DNA of 64,000 nt from Streptomyces sp. NBC_00510. Lineage in GTDB: Bacteria; Actinomycetota; Actinomycetes; Streptomycetales; Streptomycetaceae. The notes below the pieces were generated by a model. That model made no database searches and was not told the DNA's origin. It saw nothing but the letters and a program-made list of their open reading frames with translations. Each line of letters opens with the position of its first letter. Within the stretch, counting starts at the first letter, position 1. Below are positions 49,876 to 59,092 of the stretch, piece by piece. The translations under genes were made by a program, and so were the position numbers. Where the stretch lies: positions 8,728,001 through 8,792,000 of the forward strand of contig CP107851.1 in assembly GCA_036013505.1 (NCBI GenBank). The letters are read 5' to 3'.

Positions 49876-50055
49876 CTAAACGCCCGCCGGGCGCCAGTAG
49901 AGCGAGGGGTCGGGGTGGTCGGTGAACCCCAGGGCCCGGTAGAGCGGTTCACCGTCCTCGGACGCGTACAGGTCCACGCGGGCGACGTCGCGTTCCCGGA
50001 ACCAGTCGAGCAGGCCCCGCATGATGGCCCGGATCGCCATCGGCCTGCTCATCCT
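49876..50055 (-). pseudogene. C-terminal fragment of a GNAT acetyltransferase
   Basis: About 59 codons ending at TAG 49876 give IRAIMRGLLDWFRERDVARV, then DLYASEDGEPLYRALGFTD, the typical GNAT C terminus. The acetyl-CoA-binding N-terminal half is missing and the frame upstream is unrelated, so it is a truncated remnant. It lies between the oxidoreductase and the SDR gene. Confidence 0.6.
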
Positions 50056-50147
50056 CATCGAGGGCGGTGCCTTCGGTCTGTGAGGCCGAGGCCGCATGGA
50101 TTCAGGTGCGGTCGAAGAAGCCGAAGCGGCGGATTACCGTCGTTAAT

Positions 50148-50990
50148 ATGACGCAGCCATCCCAGACCCACTCGCGCACCTGGCTGATCACCGGCGCCAC
50201 CTCCGGCATCGGCCGCGAGCTGACCATCCAGGCGCTCGACGCCGGCGAGAACGTCGCCGCGCTCTCCCGCAGCACCGCGTCCCTGCACGACCTGCGTGCG
50301 GCGCACCCCGAGCAGCTGCTCCTGATCGACGCCGACGTGCGCGACCAGGAAGCCGTGACGGGGGCGGTGGAGCAGGCCGTGGACCGGTTCGGCCGGATCG
50401 ACGTGGTCTCGAACAACGCGGGATACGGCCTTTTCGGCGCCGTCGAGGAGGCCACCGACGAGCAGGCCCGCGCCATCTTCGACACGAACGTCTTCGGGGT
50501 CCTGAACGTGCTTCGCGCGACCCTGCCCGTGCTGCGCGCACGGCGCTCCGGCCACATCTTCCAGGGTTCCTCGCTCTACGGGCAGTGCGCCCATTCCGGC
50601 GTCGGTCTCCTGGCGGCGACCAAGTACGCCGTCGAAGGTCTGTCGGACGCCCTCGCCGACGAGCTCGCCCCGCTCGGGATCAAGGTCACCATGGTCCAGC
50701 CCGGTCCCACCGCCACGGCCTTCCTCGACAACCTCGACGTCGCGGCCGCCATCGACGACTACGACCAGACCGTCCGCGAGGTCCAGAAGGCCATCGGCGC
50801 ACAGCCCGCGTCCGCCTATTCGTCACCGGCCCGCATCGCAGCGGGCATCCGATCAGCCGCGGACAGCGACGCCCCGCCCCTGCGACTGGCCCTCGGCGTC
50901 TTCGGCGCGGACGCCATGCGCACCGCCCTCACCGCACGCCTGGCCGACCTGGACGGCTGGGCCGGGACGACCCGCGCGGTCGACGCGTGA
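50148..50990 (+). CDS. SDR family protein lacking the catalytic Tyr
   Basis: 280 residues of the short-chain dehydrogenase family. GATSGIGREL (about 17-26) binds the cofactor, and VVSNNAGYGLFG and QGSSLYGQCAH (Ser kept) are present. The usual Tyr-x-x-x-Lys reads Leu-x-x-x-Lys in GVGLLAATKYAVEGL. Without that Tyr normal oxidoreductase chemistry is doubtful; the adjacent Tyr after the Lys might serve, or the protein may only bind cofactor. The start ATG 50148 has no clear ribosome site. It ends before a terminator shared with the subtilase gene. Confidence 0.85.
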   Translation: MTQPSQTHSRTWLITGATSGIGRELTIQALDAGENVAALSRSTASLHDLRAAHPEQLLLIDADVRDQEAVTGAVEQAVDRFGRIDVVSNNAGYGLFGAVEEATDEQARAIFDTNVFGVLNVLRATLPVLRARRSGHIFQGSSLYGQCAHSGVGLLAATKYAVEGLSDALADELAPLGIKVTMVQPGPTATAFLDNLDVAAAIDDYDQTVREVQKAIGAQPASAYSSPARIAAGIRSAADSDAPPLRLALGVFGADAMRTALTARLADLDGWAGTTRAVDA

Positions 50991-51010
50991 CCCCGGACGT
51001 CGGGAGCGGA

Positions 51011-51039
51011 CGAGCCCCGGGCCGACGGCCCGGGGCTCG
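51011..51039. terminator. Bidirectional terminator
   Basis: A perfect 13-bp stem (51011-51023 with 51027-51039) with a 3-base loop lies between the convergent SDR gene (ends 50990) and subtilase gene (ends 51057). Confidence 0.85.
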
Positions 51040-51056
51040 CGCATGGAGCGGAATGC

Positions 51057-54000
51057 CTACGCGGTGATGCGGTAGGCGCGGTAGATCGTCTGCTTCACGG
51101 TGTTGCCGTCGGCGTCGGTGAGCACGACGCGCAGGGAGACGGTGCCCGGGCGGGCGGGGTGGCGCAGTTCGAGCCGCTCACGGTCGGTGACCTTGGCCGG
51201 CTTCCAGCTCCTGCCGCCGTCGTAGGACACCGAGAACGCCAGCTTGCGGGCGGTGCGGGCGGTGGCCGCGCCCTCGACCGTGAACGGGACGGTGAAGGCC
51301 CTGCCCGCCGTGGCCGTGCTGGCCGCCTGGAGCTTGGGCGTGAAGCGCACCGCCGACAGCGGCAGCCACGTCATGGTGTCGCCTGAGACATGGGCGGAGC
51401 GGAAGGTCCACTCGGCGGTCACCCGGGTGCTGACCGCGGAGAGCGACGCGGCGCGGGAGACGTCCGTGGTGAGCCGGTAGGCCCGCGCCTCGGCGGGCAG
51501 GGTGTGCGTGTCGCCGTCCAGGGGCGTGTCCGAGGTGAACACCGGCGTGCCGTCCGCGTACAGCGCGCTCGTGGCCTTGGTGTAGTCGGAGACGCCGACA
51601 TGGCCCGCGCCGTCGGAGAACAGCGGCACGTAGGCGCTGAAGTCGTCGCCGAGACGGACCGCGCCCGACGCCTCCCCACCCGCGGTGTACAGGTGCGGGC
51701 CGAATACGCCGATGTTGAAGCGCTGCGCGTACGTCGTGCCCGCGGCGTAGGCCCTGGCCCGGGTGACGGTCTGGCCGCCGTCCCACACGGGTTCGCCGTC
51801 CGCGCCCGGAGCGCCGTACTGGCCGGTGGCGTACTGCCACTTCACGCCCGGTAGGACGTAGTCGGTGACGGTGCGCGGCAGGGCGCCCTCCTCCGGGTGG
51901 AAGTCGAACCAGTTGCCGCTGGGCGTCAGGGGTGCGGCGACGAGGCTGCCGGTCTTGCCCGCGGCGGGCGCGCCGAGGGTGAGCGCGAGCTTGGCGAAGT
52001 CCTGGCGTCGCAGCTTCGCGGTGAATCCGGAGAGATCGCCGGTGCGGTTCGAGGCCGGTCGGTAGTTCACCGTGCCGTGGGTCCACGTCCCGTTGTACTG
52101 CGCGAACGCCTCGCCTGCGGGAAGCGGGGCCCCGAGTTGCCCGACGCGCAGGTTGCCGAAGCCGCCCATGTCGTAGGTGGAGGTGTAGCCGGATCCGTTG
52201 TCGCTGACGCCGAAGTTGAGTGTGGCGTCGGTGTTCTCGGCCGCGCGGTCGGGCACGGTGATCCGGACGGGCCTGGCCTTGCGGGCGTCCATGACCAGGG
52301 TGGTGTCCCGGGTCAGCGAGAACTTCGGGTGCAGCAGCAGGGCCAGCTTCCCGTCGTCGGGGCCCGCCCCGGCGGAGACGCGGCCTTCGAGGGCGTAGCG
52401 GCCCTTGGGCAGCCGCACCGTGAACTCTCCGTCCGTGCGGTCGGAGTAGTCCCGCCAGATGTCATTGTCCAGGCCGTACACGCCCGTCTCGGAATCGGCG
52501 GTGGGCTTGCCCCCCAGATCCAGGTGCCTGACCGTCAGGTTGTACGACTCCTGCTCGCGGTTCACGCCGATGGCGGTCCGCACGGTGGTGTCCCGGGCCG
52601 TCGCGGTCACGGAGCCGCCGAACGCGCCGTCGGCCGTGCCCGCGTGGCTGTCGGCGGTCACCGCGGCGGTCGCGGTGCCGGCCGCCGGGATCGTGAGCCG
52701 CTTCGGCGAGACGTCGAACATGCCCTCGGCGGCCGGCTTCCCGTCCTCGCCGAACGCCTCGGTCGCCAGGTCGACGGTGACCGGACCGTCACCGTCGTTG
52801 CGGTAGGTGATCTCCTTGGTGACGGGCTCGTCGTCCGCGTGCGGCCACCGGGCGGTGCCGAAGTCCAGCGAGGTGGGGCTGCTGGTCACGTGCTGACGTA
52901 TCGCCCGCGCGATGTCGGTGCGGCCGGTGCCCTGAGCGAACGCGGCCAGGTCCGGGGCCGGTGCGGCGGAACCGGTGAGGACGGCCTTGATCCGCTCGCC
53001 GGTCCAGTCCGGGTGCTGCTGGGCCAGGATCGCGGCGGCGCCCGCCACATGCGGGGTGGCCATCGACGTACCGCTCATCGACACGTAGCCGTCGGCCGCC
53101 TGGTCGCCCTCCACGCCCTCCGCGGCCTTCGCGGCGACGATGTCCACGCCGGGGGCGGTGAGGTCGGGCTTGAGGGAGCCGTCGGCGGTGGGGCCCCGGC
53201 TGGAGAACTCCGCGATGACGTCCGTCCGGTCCACCGCGCCCACGGTGAGCGCGGCGGCGGCGCTGCCCGGGGAGCCGATCGTGCCCGCGGCGGGGCCGCT
53301 GTTGCCCGCGGCGACGACGAAGAGGGTGCCGGAGTCCGCCGACAGCTCGTTCACGGCCTGCTCGACCGGGTCGGTCTCCGGGGTGCCGTCGCTGCCGAGG
53401 CTGAGGTTGACCACCTTCGCGCCCTGGGCGACGGCCCATTGCATGCCGGCGATGATGCCGGAGGGGCTGCCCGATCCGTCGTCGCCGAGGACCTTGCCGC
53501 TGATGATGCGGGCGCCGGGCGCGACGCCCTTGTACTTCCCACCCGACCGGGCCCCGGAGCCCGCGACGGTCGAGGCCACGTGCGTGCCGTGGCCCACGCG
53601 GTCGACGGTGTCCGGTGACTCGGAGAAGTTCACCTGCGCGTCGACGCGGTCCTCCAGGTCCGGGTGCGTTGCGTCCACCCCGGTGTCCAGCACCGCGACG
53701 GTGACACCGGCGCCGTCGTAACCGGACGCCCAGGCCGCGGGGGCGCCGATCTGCGCCGTGCTGCGGTCCAGACTCGCCGTGACCTTGCCGTCGAGCCAGA
53801 TCCTCTCGACCTTCGCCGAGGTGGCGGCGGCCGACGAACGGGCGCTCGCGCCACTGCCGGTGAGGGTCCGCCACAGCGCCGCGGCCTCGGACTTGCGGGC
53901 CCGCAGGGCGTCGCCGTTGACACTGGGCAGGTCGCGGGTGACGCGGGCGCCGGAGTCCGACAGCGTACGCGCCGCGACGGGACCGCCCTTGGTGTAGGTG

Positions 54001-54434
54001 ACGATGAGCGGCAGGTCGGGCCGTGAGGAATCGTCGTATCCGAAACTCACCAGCCGCGTCACGTCGAACAGTTGCCGGTCGGCGGTGCCGTCCGCGATCA
54101 GCCGTTCGGCGTCGCGCGGCACGGCGTAGGTGTCACCGTCGGCCGCGCGGGATATCCGGAACGCCATGCCCTCCCGGCCCGTGGCGGCCGTGACGCCGAG
54201 GACCTTGCCGGCGGCGTCCAGCGCCACCTTGTCGCCGGTGACGAGGGTGACCGTCCGCCTGGTGGCGTCGGAGCCCGCGCCGAACGCGGACCCGGGACTC
54301 AACCGGGTATGGGACGCGCCCTCGGCCGGCGCGGCCTGGACGGCGCCGACCGTTCCGCTCAGCAGGGCAGCGGCGATGGCGATGGCGGTGAAGGGGGCGA
54401 ACGCCGCAACCGGCGCTCGTCTCTTGTGCGTCAA
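51057..54434 (-). CDS. Secreted S8 family subtilisin-like serine peptidase
   Basis: 1125 residues. A signal peptide (about 1-35) is followed by a propeptide-like part (to about 205) and the S8 catalytic domain (about 230-520). The triad is Asp250 in VAVLDTGVDATHPDL, His285 in GHGTHVASTVAG and Ser457 in SGTSMATPHVAG; the oxyanion Asn lies in VVAAGNSGPAAG. About 600 residues of beta-rich domains follow. It digests extracellular proteins. The ~1.1 kDa-residue length and layout match large streptomycete S8 peptidases. The start ATG 54434 lies downstream of a ~560-base non-coding stretch. Confidence 0.93.
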   Translation of the reverse strand: MTHKRRAPVAAFAPFTAIAIAAALLSGTVGAVQAAPAEGASHTRLSPGSAFGAGSDATRRTVTLVTGDKVALDAAGKVLGVTAATGREGMAFRISRAADGDTYAVPRDAERLIADGTADRQLFDVTRLVSFGYDDSSRPDLPLIVTYTKGGPVAARTLSDSGARVTRDLPSVNGDALRARKSEAAALWRTLTGSGASARSSAAATSAKVERIWLDGKVTASLDRSTAQIGAPAAWASGYDGAGVTVAVLDTGVDATHPDLEDRVDAQVNFSESPDTVDRVGHGTHVASTVAGSGARSGGKYKGVAPGARIISGKVLGDDGSGSPSGIIAGMQWAVAQGAKVVNLSLGSDGTPETDPVEQAVNELSADSGTLFVVAAGNSGPAAGTIGSPGSAAAALTVGAVDRTDVIAEFSSRGPTADGSLKPDLTAPGVDIVAAKAAEGVEGDQAADGYVSMSGTSMATPHVAGAAAILAQQHPDWTGERIKAVLTGSAAPAPDLAAFAQGTGRTDIARAIRQHVTSSPTSLDFGTARWPHADDEPVTKEITYRNDGDGPVTVDLATEAFGEDGKPAAEGMFDVSPKRLTIPAAGTATAAVTADSHAGTADGAFGGSVTATARDTTVRTAIGVNREQESYNLTVRHLDLGGKPTADSETGVYGLDNDIWRDYSDRTDGEFTVRLPKGRYALEGRVSAGAGPDDGKLALLLHPKFSLTRDTTLVMDARKARPVRITVPDRAAENTDATLNFGVSDNGSGYTSTYDMGGFGNLRVGQLGAPLPAGEAFAQYNGTWTHGTVNYRPASNRTGDLSGFTAKLRRQDFAKLALTLGAPAAGKTGSLVAAPLTPSGNWFDFHPEEGALPRTVTDYVLPGVKWQYATGQYGAPGADGEPVWDGGQTVTRARAYAAGTTYAQRFNIGVFGPHLYTAGGEASGAVRLGDDFSAYVPLFSDGAGHVGVSDYTKATSALYADGTPVFTSDTPLDGDTHTLPAEARAYRLTTDVSRAASLSAVSTRVTAEWTFRSAHVSGDTMTWLPLSAVRFTPKLQAASTATAGRAFTVPFTVEGAATARTARKLAFSVSYDGGRSWKPAKVTDRERLELRHPARPGTVSLRVVLTDADGNTVKQTIYRAYRITA

Positions 54435-54999
54435 GGCATGCCTTTCTTACCGGGCACGGCGAAGCGGCCGGTGTCAGTGGGAAAGTGCGGAGGCAGCGGG
54501 AACAGCCGTCGGACGGCCACTTCTTCCCGCCCCGCACGGAGACGGATGCGGTGCTGGCGGCGGTCAGACCCGGCGCAGCGGAGACCGTCGCCGGGCCTGT
54601 GACGACACGGGAATCAGCCTGCCCACGCGGCCGGGCTCCGCCGGGAGTGATCTGCTCTCATCGGTTCCTCCCCATACGGGCCGGGCACTGGTCGCGGTCC
54701 CCTGTTACCTGTCGACCCCGTCCGCCGAGTTCCCGATTTCCCCGGACCGGTTTCCCCGCACCCTCGGTCCCGCCCGTCCACACGATCTGCCGCGCACCCT
54801 GCCGCAGGCCGCCGACCCTTCCGCCGCGCCTGGGCCTTCGGGAGGGTTCCCCTGAGGCCCAGGCGCGGCTCCCCACCGTCAGGGCGGCGTCAGGGTTTGC
54901 CGCGGAGCGAGATCGCGGCCTGACCTGCGGGCATAGCCTCATTAGCGGACGCGGGCCCGTGCCCGAGTCGCGCACTTCCCTCGCTCCAGGAGGAACACC
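54435..54999. other. Non-coding region upstream of the subtilase gene
   Basis: About 565 bases without a convincing gene. It must contain the leftward promoter for the subtilase and, near its right end, a possible rightward promoter for the small ORF at 55000. Confidence 0.5.
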
Positions 55000-55209
55000 A
55001 TGTGCCTGTACGTGTACGGGGAAGACCCCGAACCCGCCGAAACCGACCCGACTGGGCTTCTCTTCGTCCCCGCCCAGTCGGGTTCCGTCGGCTGCGCGCC
55101 CCGCTACTTCACCGCCGACCGGGAGAACGCCGATGGGGCGGCGCTCGGCACCGAGGGGGAGGCCGCCGACGGCGACCTGGCGATGCCGCCGTCCCGCAGT
55201 CGTACATGA
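55000..55209 (+). CDS. 69-residue hypothetical protein
   Basis: ATG at 55000 follows CAGGAGGAACACC, a very strong ribosome site. The peptide starts MCLYVYGEDPEPAETDPTGL, is acidic and hydrophilic, and has no signal or membrane helix. Codon bias is good for the first ~45 codons. It resembles no family I can name and may be a small stand-alone protein or a truncated one. Confidence 0.5.
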   Translation: MCLYVYGEDPEPAETDPTGLLFVPAQSGSVGCAPRYFTADRENADGAALGTEGEAADGDLAMPPSRSRT

Positions 55210-55324
55210 CGCGCTCCCCCGAGGTGCGACGGCCGACACCGCTGCGGCAACAGCCTCCGAGGGGCAAAGCCCTGCGCCCGAGGGCCGATGCCGCTGAGAC
55301 GCAGGGAGCCGAGGCAGCTCAGGT

Positions 55325-55493
55325 CAGTAGCCGCCGGGTCCGTCGAATCTGAAGCATTCACCGGCCCAGTGCTGGCGTGCAGCATCCTGTCTCGGGTGTA
55401 CGGGCCGTACTGCCCGTCGGCGGTCACGCCGCTCTTCTTCTGCGTGCGCTTGAGAGCCGCCTCGGTTGCGCTGGTCTTCCGCACCTCGGCCAT
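55325..55493 (-). pseudogene. Probable peptidoglycan-binding domain fragment
   Basis: From 55493 the frame reads MAEVRKTSATEAALKRTQKK, then SGVTADGQYGPYTRDRML, the ending of a PG_binding_1-like repeat. The upstream sequence that should hold the rest of the domain lies in another frame and no full gene can be built. It looks like a remnant of a wall-binding protein. Confidence 0.4.
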
Positions 55494-55814
55494 TTGATAG
55501 GCCGGCCAGGAAATAGCCAGAGCCCGCAGTGGAATCCGACTGGTGTGTAGGCGGTGATTTCCGTGTCGTGCGTGCGGGCGGGAGCCTCACCGCGGATGAT
55601 CTCGCGCCGGGGTCAGGGGTTGCGCACGGGAGGCGATAGCGCACCCCTGTCACGCACGTGTTCTGCCCCACACTTCCCGGGATGCGGTCACGGACCGACG
55701 ACCCCGGCAGGTCGTACGTACGCAGAGCAAGGCTCGATCGAGGGCCGGAGGGCCGTGGCCCGCGACGCACGCGGACCGCAGGAAACGCGTCTGCCGACGA
55801 CATTGGAGACCTGA

Positions 55815-57104
55815 GTGAAGCGTGCAGATACCGGAACAGCCACCGACCCGCGACCGTCCGGCAAACGGCGAGCAGGGTCGGCAGCGGCGGTGCTGCTCGC
55901 CGTCGGGGCGATCACGCTGACCGCCTGCGGGGGAGACAAGGCGGGCACGGCCGGTTCCGACAACAGCGCCAAGCCGCAGGCTTCCGTCGACGCCGCGGCC
56001 GCCGAGGACTCCTCCGATGCCCGCATAACGATCAGTCCCAAGACCGGGGCCGGCGATGTGAGCATCATCAGCGGCGCCAGGGTCTCGGTCACGGGCGGGG
56101 AACTCCTCTCCGTCGCCATGACCTCGGTCGCCGACGGCTCCGACGTCAAGGGCACGATCTCCGCGGACGGCTCGAGCTGGGCGCCCGACGGCCCGCTGAA
56201 GCGGGAGACCCAGTACAAGATCGCCGCCAAGGCGGAGGACGGCAAGGGCCGCAAGGCCGCCGAGAACTCCACCTTCACCACGGTCACCTCCGCGCACAGC
56301 TTCATCGGCTACTACACGCCCGAGAACGGCCAGACCGTCGGCATGGGCATGCCGGTCTCGATCAACTTCACCAAGGCGATCGAGGACAAGAAGGCCGTCC
56401 AGTCGGCGATCGCGGTGACCTCCAGCAGCGGCCAGGAGGTCGTCGGCCACTGGTTCAACTCCACCCGGCTCGACTTCCGCCCCGAGTCGTACTGGCAGGC
56501 CGGCTCCACCGTCACCCTCAAGCTGAACCTCGACGGCGTCGAGGGCTCCTCCGGCGTCTACGGCGTCCAGGAGAAGACCGTCAGCTTCAAGATCGGCCGC
56601 AGCCAGGTCTCCACGGTCGACGCCTCGACCCACCGGATGAAGGTCGTCCGCGACGGCAAGGTCATCCGCGACATCCCGATCTCCGCAGGCTCGGACGAGA
56701 ACACCACCTACAACGGCCAGATGGTGATGTCCGAGAAGTTCACCGAGACCCGGATGAACGGCGCCACCGTCGGCTTCACCGACGACGACGGCAAGGGCGA
56801 GTACGACATCAAGGACGCACCGCACGCCATCCGCCTCACCACCTCCGGCACCTACATCCACGGCAACTACTGGGGCGCCGACTCGGTGTTCGGCAACGCC
56901 AACACCAGCCACGGCTGCATCGGCCTGAACGACACCAAGGGCGCCAAGGACACCTCCACCGACGCCTACTGGTTCTACACGAACTCGATCATCGGCGACA
57001 TCGTGATCATGAAGAACTCCAAGGACAAGACCGTCGACCCGGCGAACGGCCTCAACGGCTGGAACATGAACTGGAGCGCCTGGAAGGCCGGCAGCGCGGT
57101 CTGA
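55815..57104 (+). CDS. L,D-transpeptidase lipoprotein (YkuD domain)
   Basis: 429 residues. The lipobox LTACG (Cys near residue 38) marks a lipoprotein. Two Ig-like domains (about 65-260) precede the YkuD catalytic domain (about 275-400), with His in TYIHGNYWG and the catalytic Cys in SHGCIGLND. It makes 3-3 cross-links in peptidoglycan (LdtMt2-type layout). The start GTG 55815 sits behind GGAGACCTGA. It stands alone. Confidence 0.93.
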   Translation: MKRADTGTATDPRPSGKRRAGSAAAVLLAVGAITLTACGGDKAGTAGSDNSAKPQASVDAAAAEDSSDARITISPKTGAGDVSIISGARVSVTGGELLSVAMTSVADGSDVKGTISADGSSWAPDGPLKRETQYKIAAKAEDGKGRKAAENSTFTTVTSAHSFIGYYTPENGQTVGMGMPVSINFTKAIEDKKAVQSAIAVTSSSGQEVVGHWFNSTRLDFRPESYWQAGSTVTLKLNLDGVEGSSGVYGVQEKTVSFKIGRSQVSTVDASTHRMKVVRDGKVIRDIPISAGSDENTTYNGQMVMSEKFTETRMNGATVGFTDDDGKGEYDIKDAPHAIRLTTSGTYIHGNYWGADSVFGNANTSHGCIGLNDTKGAKDTSTDAYWFYTNSIIGDIVIMKNSKDKTVDPANGLNGWNMNWSAWKAGSAV

Positions 57105-57197
57105 GACCGCGGCCGCGGGGTGCCACGCGCACGGCGAAGCCCCAAACGCGGCAGCCCGGTCGAGCGGGCCTTCGGCTCACGGATAGGCTCCGCCAAC

Positions 57198-57635
57198 ATG
57201 ACGCGTGCGTGGATCTTGCCAATGCTGCTCGTGGTCTGCGGCTCGGTTGTCGCGACCGGGCTGGTCCGCAGGGGGAGCCCCGGTGAGGCCGCAGCCTTCT
57301 TCGTGGGGTTCGTGCTGTTCGCATGCGTGAACTCGCCGCTGGTCTTCCCCAGAGGCATCAGTGCGTCGGAGGCGCAGCGCCGGAGCGCGGTCGACGGCCG
57401 CCCGGTCGTCTTCTGGCGGCCCGGCTGCAAGTACTGCCTGCGCTTGCGCGTCCGCCTGGGGAGGAGAGCCCACCAGTTGCACTGGGTCGACATCTGGCGC
57501 GACCCGGCCGGTGCCGCGGCGGTCAGGGCGGCCAACGACGGCAACGAGACCGTGCCGACCGTCGTCGTGGCCGGCCGGCCGCATACGAACCCTGACCCGG
57601 ATTGGGTGCGCGAACAGCTCACCCCTCTCGCCTGA
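57198..57635 (+). CDS. Membrane-anchored glutaredoxin-like protein
   Basis: 145 residues. Two hydrophobic helices (about 5-22 and 30-50) precede a glutaredoxin/mycoredoxin-like domain with CKYC in VVFWRPGCKYCLRLRVRL and the cis-Pro part ETVPTVVVAGR. The two Cys suit disulfide or mycothiol reduction. The ATG at 57198 has TAGGCT eight bases before it and no ribosome site, so the message may be leaderless; a longer frame to 57120 is not needed. Confidence 0.83.
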   Translation: MTRAWILPMLLVVCGSVVATGLVRRGSPGEAAAFFVGFVLFACVNSPLVFPRGISASEAQRRSAVDGRPVVFWRPGCKYCLRLRVRLGRRAHQLHWVDIWRDPAGAAAVRAANDGNETVPTVVVAGRPHTNPDPDWVREQLTPLA

Positions 57636-57661
57636 TCAGCAGCGACGGCTGCGCGGCGGGG

Positions 57662-58693
57662 TCAGAGCCATCTGTTGCGGCGCAGGGCGCGGTAGATGAC
57701 GGTGCAGATGAGGGCGATGACGGCAAGGACTGCCGGATAGCCGTAAGTGGCCCTCAGCTCGGGCATGTGGTCGAAGTTCATGCCGTAGATGCCGACGATC
57801 AAGGTGGGGAAGGCGACGAGGGCCGCCCAGGCGCTGATGCGCCGCATGTCGGCGTTCTGCTGGACGTTGATCTGGGCGATGCTGGCGCCGAGTATGCCGG
57901 TGACGAGTTCCTCGAAGGTGATGATCTGCTCGGCGACCCGTTGGTGGTGGTCGGCAACGTCGCGGAAGTAGGCGGGCACCTGGCCCGGCACGTGCGGGAT
58001 CGATTGCTCGCTGAGGTGCTGCAGGGCGGGGGCAAGCGGCATCACGGCGCGCTTGAACGCCAGAAGTTCCCGTTTGAGCTGGTAGATGCGTGCGGGGTCG
58101 ACGGGGAGGTCGGGGGAGAAGACCTCGCTCTCCAGGGTGTCGATGTCGCCGTCGAAGGCGTCGGCGACCTCCAGGTAGCGGTCGACGACCAGGTCGGCGA
58201 CCGCGTGCATGACGGCAGCCGGTCCGTGGCCGAGCTGTTGCGGGTCGGCCTGGAGCTGGCGGCGCACGTGGTCGAGGGGCGGAGCGCTGCCGTGGCGGAC
58301 GGTGATGGCGAAATCGGGGCCGGCGAAGACCATGATCTCGCCGGTGTCGACGATCTTGCTGGTCGCGGTGACCTTCTCGTGGTCGACGTAGACGATGGTC
58401 TTCAGGACCAGGAACAGTGTGTCGCCGTAGCGTTCCAGCTTGGGCCGCTGGTGGGCGTGGACGGCATCCTCCACGGCCAGGGGGTGCAGGTCGAAGGCGT
58501 CGGCGACCTGCTGGATCTGGTCGGCGGTCGGCTCGTAAAGACCGATCCATGCGAACCGCCCGGCTTGACCGTCCCGCCGCTCCACAAGCGCGTCCAGATC
58601 CAACCGGCCGGGCATTCGACGGCCGTCCTCGTACAGGGCGCAGTACTCGACCGCGGACGGCAGCCGGGATACGTCCCTGTCCTGTTGCGCCAT
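57662..58693 (-). CDS. corA: CorA family magnesium/cobalt transporter
   Basis: 343 residues. The long N-terminal cytoplasmic domain begins MAQQDRDVSRLPSAVEYCAL. Two C-terminal membrane helices (about 280-300 and 320-335) flank the CorA signature YGMNFDHMPEL (GMN about 304-306). It imports Mg2+ through a pentameric channel. The ATG at 58693 is preferred over the longer frame to 58786. It has its own transcription unit, convergent with the glutaredoxin-like gene. Confidence 0.92.
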   Translation of the reverse strand: MAQQDRDVSRLPSAVEYCALYEDGRRMPGRLDLDALVERRDGQAGRFAWIGLYEPTADQIQQVADAFDLHPLAVEDAVHAHQRPKLERYGDTLFLVLKTIVYVDHEKVTATSKIVDTGEIMVFAGPDFAITVRHGSAPPLDHVRRQLQADPQQLGHGPAAVMHAVADLVVDRYLEVADAFDGDIDTLESEVFSPDLPVDPARIYQLKRELLAFKRAVMPLAPALQHLSEQSIPHVPGQVPAYFRDVADHHQRVAEQIITFEELVTGILGASIAQINVQQNADMRRISAWAALVAFPTLIVGIYGMNFDHMPELRATYGYPAVLAVIALICTVIYRALRRNRWL

Positions 58694-59092
58694 CCGCTGT
58701 CCCCGACTCCTAGTCCGACGTTCCGACGCGGCGTTTCCGCGGCAGTGATCCGCCCCCACTGCAGCGGGCCAGGCCCGTGGTGCCACCCCTCGCCAGGGGG
58801 CGAGGGTCGAGCCGTCGTGCGGTTCGTCGGAAGGGCCGGCCAGTTCGTGGACGACTACTTCGGGGAGGAGACCCGCACGGACGTCGCGTCACGGCCAGGC
58901 CTCATGCAGCACATGAGCGGGGTGACGACGAGCGTGCGTCAGGTGCAGACTGGCCCGAAGGCCCCACGGACTCCCTGCCCTGGGCCAGCCTGCACACGTA
59001 GAGACCGGGTAGCGCGTCGTCTTGTGACACGGACCGCCCGCGTCCGGCAGTTCGACATGACCGGCGGAACGCCGCGTGGGGTGCGCCGCGGT
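58694..59092. other. Intergenic region with a short coding-like remnant
   Basis: About 400 bases. Around 58817-58930 the plus strand reads VRFVGRAGQFVDDYFGEE with coding-like composition but no start or full domain; it could be a fragment of a lost gene. The leftward CorA promoter must also lie here. Confidence 0.35.

Noticed and set aside
51057..54434. A long plus-strand frame opposite the subtilase gene (about 51897-53618)
   Set aside because: Antisense to a gene with a complete Asp/His/Ser triad. It has no start signal or family motif.
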